From Bacillota bacterium (GTDB taxonomy: Bacteria; Bacillota; Sulfobacillia; JAJZIM01; JAJZBP01), in NCBI GenBank assembly GCA_021798855.1, contig JAJZBP010000011.1, positions 1 to 19,089 on the forward strand: 19,089 bases of DNA, read 5' to 3'. The position numbers and the translations under genes are program-made. The notes beneath the pieces were generated by a model. That model was not told the DNA's origin. It searched no databases and saw only the letters and a program-made list of their open reading frames with translations. Every line of letters starts with the position of its first letter. Position 1 is the first letter of the stretch. Positions 14,017 through 19,089 of this stretch are shown piece after piece.

Positions 14017-14086
14017 GCGGCGCAAGCGGCGCCCGTGTCACGCTTCAGGCGGCGCAAGCGCCGCTCGCGCCACGCTCCAGGCGGCG
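14017..14086. repeat. 32-bp tandem repeat, about 2.2 units
   Basis: Units begin with GCGGCGCAAG at 14017 and 14049 and a third partial start, GCGGCG, is at 14081, giving a period of 32 bp. They share GCGGCGCAAGCG and a CACGCTYCAG end. The second unit folds into a perfect GCGGCGC-AA-GCGCCGC hairpin, whose AA loop recalls the hairpin of the 65-bp repeats. Confidence 0.7.
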
Positions 14087-14223
14087 GGCGAATGTGCGGA
14101 GCCGGACCATCACCCAGCCCCCACCCGGCATTTGGAACTTTTTGCCCAGATCCCGGCTTAAACGGCGCTCGAAGACTTAATCGCCAGATCCCCAGGGCCG
14201 ATCCATGGCCGCCGCCGAGGTGT

Positions 14224-14298
14224 GCGTTTGGCTCCGGCGCCCCGTGTTTTCCCGTCGGCGCCGCCCGGTGGGTGCTCCGCGGCGAACCCACCAAACGC
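14224..14298. other. Candidate three-stem structured element upstream of ymdB
   Basis: Three nested helices can form within 75 nt. P1 is GCGTTTGG (14224-14231) with CCAAACGC (14291-14298). P2 is CGGCGCC (14235-14241) with GGCGCCG (14257-14263). P3 is TGGGT (14269-14273) with ACCCA (14286-14290), extendable to GGTGGGT/ACCCACC if P1 opens by two pairs. The layout is that of a three-way junction ending 75 nt before the ymdB start. It matches no riboswitch class I know. GC-rich sequence makes chance pairing fairly likely. The rest of 14087-14372 shows no gene or recognisable promoter. Confidence 0.3.
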
Positions 14299-14372
14299 TC
14301 ATGGCATAACTTTAGGTTGGCGTTTCCGTTCGGGTGTGGCAATAGACTGTGGCGGGTGAAGGGGAATTTTTA

Positions 14373-15161
14373 TTGCGGCTGCTCTTTATCGGGGACGTGG
14401 TCGGCAAGCCGGGGCGGGAAGTGTTGGTGCGGCGCTTGCAGTCCTTGCGGGAGGAGACGGAGGCCGACCTGGTGGTGGTCAACGGGGAAAACGCCGCGGG
14501 CGGCGTCGGCCTCACTCCCGCGGTGGCGGAGGATTTTTTTGCCTTGGGCGTGGACGCCATCACTTTGGGCAACCACGCTTGGGATAAGAAGGAACTCATT
14601 CCCTATTTGGAAGGAGAGGAGAGGATCATTCGTCCGGCCAATTACCCGGAGGGTACACCCGGACGGGGGATGACCGTCCTGCGCACCCCGAGCGGGGTGG
14701 CCATCGGGCTGATCAACCTGTCCGGAAGGGTGTTTTCCCTGGTGCACTATGATTGTCCCTTCCGGGCGGCCGTGCGGCTGGCCGAATCCATCCGCCGAAC
14801 CACGCCCCTGGTGCTCGTCGATTTTCACGCTGAGGCCACCTCGGAAAAAATCGCCCTGGGTTGGCACCTGGATGGTGTGGTCAGCGCGGTGATTGGCACC
14901 CATACCCACGTGCAGACCGCCGACGAACGCGTTCTGCCGGACGGAACGGCCTACATCACCGACGCGGGGATGACCGGTCCCCGGAATTCGGTCATCGGCG
15001 TGCGCCGGGAACTGGTGCTCGAACGCTTTCTCAACCAACGTCCGCTGCGTTTCTCCGTCGCCGAGCACGGTCCCCAGCAACTGAATGGGGTGCTCCTCAC
15101 CCTGGATGAGGCGAGTGGTCGGGCCACGGAGATCGAGCGGATCGCTGAGGCCTACGCCTGA
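14373..15161 (+). CDS. ymdB: YmdB-family calcineurin-like metallophosphoesterase
   Basis: YmdB proteins are di-metal phosphoesterases with activity on 2',3'-cyclic nucleotides; in B. subtilis YmdB influences biofilm and motility gene expression. The 262-residue product has the full set of metal ligands in family positions: D8 (LLFIGDVVG), E39-N40 (VNGENAAGG), N67-H68 (LGNHAWDKKE), H152 (VDFHAEATSEK) and H177/H179 (IGTHTHVQTAD), plus the conserved TDAGMTGP. The frame is open from a GTG at 14349. The TTG at 14373 is preferred because AAGGGG lies about 8 nt upstream and the protein then starts MRLLFIGDVVGKPGR, as in relatives. It is the first gene of a four-gene run. The RNase Y gene, often its upstream neighbour in Firmicutes, is absent here; a repeat-rich gap lies upstream. 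Confidence 0.93.
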   Translation: MRLLFIGDVVGKPGREVLVRRLQSLREETEADLVVVNGENAAGGVGLTPAVAEDFFALGVDAITLGNHAWDKKELIPYLEGEERIIRPANYPEGTPGRGMTVLRTPSGVAIGLINLSGRVFSLVHYDCPFRAAVRLAESIRRTTPLVLVDFHAEATSEKIALGWHLDGVVSAVIGTHTHVQTADERVLPDGTAYITDAGMTGPRNSVIGVRRELVLERFLNQRPLRFSVAEHGPQQLNGVLLTLDEASGRATEIERIAEAYA

Positions 15162-16136
15162 ATGGGTGAGCGGACGGGACGGGGGAACGTGAACCGGCCC
15201 CCGATCGTGGACCTGCATTGCGACACCCTGGGCGCCCTGGAGCCGGAGGAACGCAACCTGGATGAGTGGTCAAACCGCGGCCAACTGGATCTGCCCCGAC
15301 TGGAGGAGGGCGGCGTCAGCGTGCAATTTTTCGCCGTCTTCGTGCCGCGGACGCACATCGCCCAGGGCAAGGCCACCCTGCGGGCGCTCCACCTGATCGA
15401 CCTGTTTCACCGGCAATTGGCCCAACGGGGCGGACTGTGGCGCCCGGCCGGGGACTTCCAGGAGGTTGAGGCCGCCATCCGGGATGGCGGCAGGGCTGCC
15501 TGTCTCTCGCTTGAAGGCGGCGAGGCCCTGGGAGAAGACCTGGGAGTGCTCAGGATCCTGCGTCGTTTGGGAGTTGCCTCAGTCGGCCTCACCTGGAACC
15601 ATCGCAACGGCCTGGGCTGTGGCTGTTTGGACGGGGAGCAGGAAGGGCTGACCCCCTTCGGTCGGTCGGTCGTGGCCGAGGCGGTCCGGCTGCGGATGAT
15701 GGTTGACGTCGCCCACCTCAACCAGGCCGGTTTCTGGGAGGTGCTGGATGCCTGCCCGGCTCCGGTGATCGTCTCCCACGCCAACGCCCACCGGCGGATG
15801 GCCCACCCCCGCAACCTGCGGGACGAGCAAATCGTGGCGCTGGCGGCCAAGGGTGGAGTGATGGGCCTGACCTTCGTCCCCGCCTTCCTGGGCGAGCACG
15901 GAGTTTCCCGCCGGGTGTTGCTTGAACATCTCGACCACGTGGTCGGCTTGGTCGGCAGTGCCGCCGTGGGTTTGGGATCGGATTTCGACGGGTTCGGGGC
16001 CGGCGCGGCGGGTCTGGAGGACGCCGCCGCGCTGGTCGATCTGGACGAGGATCTCCTCAGGCTTGGCTACAATGATGACCAGGTGGCGGCGATTCTGGGT
16101 GGAAACTGGTTGCGGGTCATGCGGGAAACGATCTAA
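15162..16136 (+). CDS. Membrane dipeptidase-family (peptidase M19) protein
   Basis: This 324-residue protein is an amidohydrolase-fold metallopeptidase of family M19 (renal dipeptidase-like), which cleaves dipeptides, including L-D dipeptides in several bacterial members. The di-zinc ligands fit the family: H19 and D21 in VDLHCD, bridging E118 in SLEGGE, H185 in VDVAHLN and H206 in IVSHAN, with GLTWNHRN and LGSDFDG also present. The C-terminal GGNWLRVM is the usual end of the family. No signal peptide or lipobox is visible, so it should act in the cytoplasm. The ATG at 15162 directly follows the ymdB TGA, so translation is probably coupled. GTG 15189 is a possible shorter start, but its GGGGGA is too close. 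With the aminopeptidase next to it, peptide or cell-wall peptide recycling is a reasonable inference. Confidence 0.92.
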   Translation: MGERTGRGNVNRPPIVDLHCDTLGALEPEERNLDEWSNRGQLDLPRLEEGGVSVQFFAVFVPRTHIAQGKATLRALHLIDLFHRQLAQRGGLWRPAGDFQEVEAAIRDGGRAACLSLEGGEALGEDLGVLRILRRLGVASVGLTWNHRNGLGCGCLDGEQEGLTPFGRSVVAEAVRLRMMVDVAHLNQAGFWEVLDACPAPVIVSHANAHRRMAHPRNLRDEQIVALAAKGGVMGLTFVPAFLGEHGVSRRVLLEHLDHVVGLVGSAAVGLGSDFDGFGAGAAGLEDAAALVDLDEDLLRLGYNDDQVAAILGGNWLRVMRETI

Positions 16137-16167
16137 CATAATTTGGTGTAATTTGGAGGTGGGCCGT

Positions 16168-17661
16168 TTGCGGATCGGGGTCAGGGAAGGGGATATCGTC
16201 CAGGCCGACGTCGAGGCGGTGGTGGTCAACCTGTTCGAGGGAGTGGACTCTCCGGGCGGGGCAACGGGAGCGGTGGATGTCGCTCTGGGTGGTAAGATCA
16301 GCGACCTGATCGCTCGGGAGCGGTTCAAGGGAAAAATGGGGGAAGTGGCCGTCCTCGAAAGCGGGGGCAGGTTGCCGGCGACGGAAGTCATCCTGAGCGG
16401 CTTGGGGAAGGCGGCCGACTTTACTCCCGAAAGGGTTTGGAAAGCGGCGGCCACCGCAGCCAAGAAAGCCCAGGAACTCGGCTTGCGGAGTCTGGCCACC
16501 GTGGCCCACGGGGCCGGCGTCGGCGGCCTGGAGGCCGATGTGTCCGCCTTCGGCACCGCCGTGGGTTCGCTCCTGGGGGCCTACCGCTACCTGGAGTACA
16601 AGGGAGAGAAACCAAACCGGGAACTGGCTGAGATCGATCTGTGGGAGCGGGACCGCGCGAAGGTAGCCGTCTTTGGCGAGGCCGTCCGGCGGGCGGAAAT
16701 CGTGGCCCAAGCCGTGGCCCTGGCCAGGGACCTGGTCAACCGCCCGCCCGTGGCCAAGACCCCGGAGAAGCTGGCGGAAGCCGCCCTGGACCTCGGACGG
16801 GAAACCGGCTTGGAGGTGGAGGTGCTGGAACCCCCGGCCTTGGAGGCCCTGGGGATGGGCGGGCTGCTCGGCGTGGCCAGGGGTTCCGCCGTGCCGCCCC
16901 GGTTGATCGTCCTGCGGCACCGGGGGACGGGAGGGGGAAAAACCCTGGGACTGGTCGGCAAGGGACTGACCTTCGACAGCGGTGGCATTTCCCTGAAACC
17001 GGCCGACGGGATGGAGGAAATGAAAGGGGACATGGCCGGTGGAGCCGCGGTGCTGGCCGCCATGGGGGCCGTCGCCAGGCTGAAGCTTCCCGGCGACTTC
17101 CTCGGGATCATCCCCGCCACGGAAAACATGCCCGGAGGAGGCGCGCAAAAGCCCGGGGACATTCTGCGGACGATGCGGGGCAAAACGGTGGAGGTGATCA
17201 ACACCGACGCCGAAGGCCGCCTGATCCTGGCCGACGCCCTGACCTACGCCGCCAAGCTCCAAGCGGCGGCCGTCGTGGACCTGGCCACCCTGACGGGCGC
17301 CTGCGTGGTGGCCTTGGGACACGTGGCCTCGGGACTCCTGGGAAACGATTCGTCCCTCCTGGCCGCGGTGGAAAAAGCGGCCGGCGCCGCCGGGGAACGG
17401 GTTTGGCGGCTGCCCCTTTTCGACGACTACAAGGAGCAGTTGAAGAGCGAAGTGGCCGACCTGAAGAACGTGGGGGGGAGGCCCGCGGGAACGATCACCG
17501 CCGCCTGGTTCCTCGCTGAGTTCGTCGAGGAGCTGCCCTGGGCTCACCTGGACATCGCCGGCACCTTCTTCAACGCCAAGCCCGCGGCTTGGGCGGTCGC
17601 AGGGGGAACGGGGGTCGGCGTCCTGACCCTGGTGGAACTGGCCCGTCAATGGAGCGCCTAG
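16168..17661 (+). CDS. pepA: Leucyl aminopeptidase (peptidase M17)
   Basis: This cytosolic zinc exopeptidase removes N-terminal residues, preferably leucine, and normally forms hexamers. The 497-residue length is typical. An N-terminal macro-like domain (to about 160) precedes the catalytic domain. The latter carries K265 and D270 in GKGLTFDSGG, D288 in MKGDMAGGAA, and D347, E349 and catalytic R351 in NTDAEGRLILADAL, all in register with the family. ARDLVNRPP marks the domain junction. The frame is open upstream inside the dipeptidase gene. TTG at 16168 was chosen because GGAGGT (16155-16160) lies 7 nt before it and it follows the dipeptidase stop by 31 nt. Co-transcribed with the M19 dipeptidase, which suggests successive steps of peptide breakdown. 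PepA also has DNA-binding roles in some bacteria, which cannot be judged here. Confidence 0.95.
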   Translation: MRIGVREGDIVQADVEAVVVNLFEGVDSPGGATGAVDVALGGKISDLIARERFKGKMGEVAVLESGGRLPATEVILSGLGKAADFTPERVWKAAATAAKKAQELGLRSLATVAHGAGVGGLEADVSAFGTAVGSLLGAYRYLEYKGEKPNRELAEIDLWERDRAKVAVFGEAVRRAEIVAQAVALARDLVNRPPVAKTPEKLAEAALDLGRETGLEVEVLEPPALEALGMGGLLGVARGSAVPPRLIVLRHRGTGGGKTLGLVGKGLTFDSGGISLKPADGMEEMKGDMAGGAAVLAAMGAVARLKLPGDFLGIIPATENMPGGGAQKPGDILRTMRGKTVEVINTDAEGRLILADALTYAAKLQAAAVVDLATLTGACVVALGHVASGLLGNDSSLLAAVEKAAGAAGERVWRLPLFDDYKEQLKSEVADLKNVGGRPAGTITAAWFLAEFVEELPWAHLDIAGTFFNAKPAAWAVAGGTGVGVLTLVELARQWSA

Positions 17662-18476
17662 CGGCCGACCTGCACCTGCACACGACCTTTTCCGACGGCG
17701 TCCATTCGCCGGCCGACCTGCGCCGGCTGGCCGGGGAAGCGGGCTTGGCGGCTATCGCCGTCACCGACCACGACACCACCGAAGGGGCGTTTGCTTGCGG
17801 GGAGGGGGTGGCCGAGGCGGGACCGGAAGTCATCCCGGGCGTCGAATTGTCGGTGGATTGGGAAGGCCGGGAGATCCATCTCCTGGGCTACTTCATTTCC
17901 CCCACGCCCCACATGGTGGAGGAACTGGCTCGGTTGCGCGGGGAACGGCGGGAAAGAGGTCGCGCCATGCTCCGTCGCCTGCGGGAGGTGGGAGTCGACC
18001 TTTCTCTCGAACGTTTGGAAAGCCTCACCGGAGAAAACGTGGGAAGGCCCCACGTCGCCAGGTTGATCGTGGAGGCGGGGTATGCGCCGACGACGGCGGA
18101 GGCTTTTGCCCGTTTCCTCGTGCCGGGAAAACCGGGATACGTATCGCGGCGTCTCCTCACTCCCCCGGCGGCCCTGGACCTCCTGCGGCAGTCGGGGGGA
18201 GTGCCGGTCTTCGCCCATCCCGGCCTGGTGCCGGGATGGGCGAAGATCGTTCCCCGACTGGTGGAGAACGGGCTCCTGGGAATGGAGGTTCGACATCCCG
18301 GGCATCCGGCGCCGCTGGCGGAGGAGGTGGCGGCGGTGGCCGCACACTTTGGCCTGTTGGTGACCGGAGGCTCCGATTTCCACGGAGCGGACCGGGGGGA
18401 ATACGGGGCCGGGATTGGGGAAGCCGGAGTGACCGGGGAAGAACTCTTGCGGCTGCGGGAGGCCGCGCGACGCTGA
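17649..18476 (+). CDS. PHP-domain phosphoesterase (YciV/RNase AM-like)
   Basis: This 275-residue protein has the polymerase-and-histidinol-phosphatase (PHP) metal centre: H9 and H11 with D16 in DLHLHTTFSDG, H41 in VTDHDT, E66 in PGVELSV, then VFAHPG and GGSDFHG near the C-terminus. An inserted helical module (about 90-185) is typical of the YciV/TrpH group. Characterised members hydrolyse 3',5'-nucleoside bisphosphates or trim RNA 5' ends, so a role in nucleotide or RNA turnover is likely, although substrates differ within the family. The ATG at 17649 lies inside the last codons of the aminopeptidase gene (13-nt overlap), pointing to coupled translation; the longer frame from 17589 would give an unlikely Gly/Arg-rich start. 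Its presence with YmdB gives this operon two phosphoesterases and two peptidases. Confidence 0.9.
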   Translation: MERLAADLHLHTTFSDGVHSPADLRRLAGEAGLAAIAVTDHDTTEGAFACGEGVAEAGPEVIPGVELSVDWEGREIHLLGYFISPTPHMVEELARLRGERRERGRAMLRRLREVGVDLSLERLESLTGENVGRPHVARLIVEAGYAPTTAEAFARFLVPGKPGYVSRRLLTPPAALDLLRQSGGVPVFAHPGLVPGWAKIVPRLVENGLLGMEVRHPGHPAPLAEEVAAVAAHFGLLVTGGSDFHGADRGEYGAGIGEAGVTGEELLRLREAARR

Positions 18477-18533
18477 GGAAGTTGTCGGGACGCCGGAAGC
18501 CGGATTCCTTCCCGAGTGCCGATTGGCGTTGAA

Positions 18534-18563
18534 GTCATAATTCCGCCGTCGGGGGGATAAAAT
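18534..18563 (+). promoter_or_regulatory. Possible sigma-F/G-like forespore promoter
   Basis: GTCATA (18534-18539) is followed, after 15 nt from the end of CATA, by GGATAAAAT (18555-18563). The second element agrees with the B. subtilis sigma-F -10 pattern GGnnAnAnT; the first is only an approximate -35. It lies about 75 nt before the start of the small helical protein. The rest of the gap 18477-18638 shows no clear terminator. Confidence 0.25.
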
Positions 18564-18638
18564 CAGGATATACACCTTTGACGCCCAGTTCGCCGCCCCC
18601 GGCGGCTCCCATGCTATAAAGGAAGAAGGTTGGGGTCC

Positions 18639-18920
18639 ATGGACAATCCGCAATTGGCCAAACTGACGGCCAGGATTTATTCGCTGGAGGAAAAGATGCT
18701 CGGCCTGCGGCTCTCCCGGCGCCTTTTGTTGGATTTGTTGGCTTCCCGCGAGGCCGAAAAGCGTGAACAACTGGTTGGGCTGGAACGGGAAAACCGCCGT
18801 CTCCACCGTGAAAACGCCGTTTACGCCCGGACGCTCCTGGAGCGAAACGGCGAGTTGATGCTTTTGCGTGAAACCCTGCGCGGTGGGGAAACCAGGGAGA
18901 CCGGCCACCCGGCCCTTTAA
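18639..18920 (+). CDS. Small helical, probably coiled-coil protein
   Basis: I do not recognise this 93-residue protein. It is almost entirely helical and rich in Leu, Arg and Glu. The heptad-like stretches LAKLTARIYSLEEKMLGLRL and LVGLERENRRLHREN suggest a coiled coil and therefore self-association or a partner protein. No cysteine, signal peptide or membrane segment. The ATG at 18639 has AGAAGG 9 nt upstream; a TTG at 18630 with AAGGA at 18619-18623 would add three residues. It follows the PHP gene by 162 nt, in a gap with a possible sporulation-type promoter, and precedes a helix-turn-helix gene. Function unknown. Confidence 0.6.
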   Translation: MDNPQLAKLTARIYSLEEKMLGLRLSRRLLLDLLASREAEKREQLVGLERENRRLHRENAVYARTLLERNGELMLLRETLRGGETRETGHPAL

Positions 18921-18989
18921 CGGGTGAAAAAAATAATTGCAAACAATTGGCAGAAGGAATTGGCGCTTCCGGGAGCGAATAACACTCCC

Positions 18990-19089
18990 ATGAATGGGAT
19001 GAACGGCAAGGAAAATTTCACCGCTCAAGAGGCCTGTGCGCTTTTGGGGATAGGGCCGCCGACCTTCCGGCGACTTTTGGAGGATTTCT
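18990..19089 (+). CDS. Start of a helix-turn-helix protein, cut by the window edge
   Basis: Only the first 33 codons are inside the window. After a short polar lead, the product reads FTAQEACALLGIGPPTFRRL, a typical helix-turn-helix opening of the MerR/excisionase type (F-T-x-x-E-A-x-x-L-L-G-I-x-x-x-T-x-R). This suggests a DNA-binding protein, but the rest is not visible. The frame is also open upstream to a GTG at 18924, just after the preceding gene; neither start has a good ribosome binding site (a GGGAG lies 14 nt before the ATG). A second in-frame ATG is at 18999. Confidence 0.5.
   Translation, partial: MNGMNGKENFTAQEACALLGIGPPTFRRLLEDF

Noticed and set aside
18907..18935. CACCCG/CGGGTG hairpin followed by an A-run as a terminator
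   Set aside because: On the plus strand the tail is A-rich, not T-rich, and on the minus strand the T-run comes before the stem, so neither orientation fits an intrinsic terminator.
17658..19028. Long minus-strand open frame (456 codons) opposite the PHP gene and downstream
   Set aside because: It is antisense to a PHP gene with a full catalytic motif set and its product is low-complexity (Arg, Pro, Gln, His); long antisense frames are expected in GC-rich DNA.

Overview
The window looks like a chromosomal segment of a high-GC, spore-forming member of the Firmicutes, in the broad Moorella/Desulfotomaculum-like clostridial range (an inference, not a species call). The reasons are a full-length SpoIIE, a promoter in front of it with the unusual 21-bp spacing seen in Spo0A-activated promoters, a ydaO-type c-di-AMP riboswitch, strong GGAGG ribosome binding sites and frequent TTG/GTG starts. 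No tRNA, rRNA, CRISPR array or intact insertion sequence was seen.

Left half (about 1-8470, all minus strand). Reading in the direction of transcription: a sigma-A promoter (8789-8817), a c-di-AMP aptamer (8636-8758), an intrinsic terminator (8535-8566), then otsA, otsB and a GH15 glucoamylase/trehalase-like gene. This is a trehalose module whose expression is probably attenuated by c-di-AMP, the usual second messenger of osmotic homeostasis. A second minus-strand unit follows: a methyl-accepting chemotaxis receptor, a DinB-like protein and a hemerythrin-DUF488 fusion, closely packed or overlapping, ending at a good terminator (661-704). At the far left is an unrecognised 137-residue protein, with an exact Spo0A-box heptamer upstream.

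Right half (about 8870-19089, plus strand). spoIIE is followed by a lower-GC stretch (about 11426-11968) that reads as a small protein interrupted by an in-frame amber codon. It contains a perfect 16-bp inverted repeat. tilS comes next. Between tilS and ymdB lies about 930 bp without a gene. It is rich in repeats: a 65-bp sequence present twice, more degenerate copies whose central hairpin changes in a compensatory way, a 32-bp tandem repeat, and a possible three-stem structured element just upstream of ymdB. The last operon-like run is ymdB, an M19 dipeptidase, an M17 leucyl aminopeptidase and a PHP-domain phosphoesterase, with gaps of 0 and 31 nt and an overlap of 13 nt. Then come a small helical/coiled-coil protein and the start of a helix-turn-helix gene cut by the window edge.

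The most notable items are the riboswitch-controlled trehalose module, the hemerythrin-DUF488 fusion next to a chemoreceptor, the amber-interrupted small gene and the covarying intergenic repeats.
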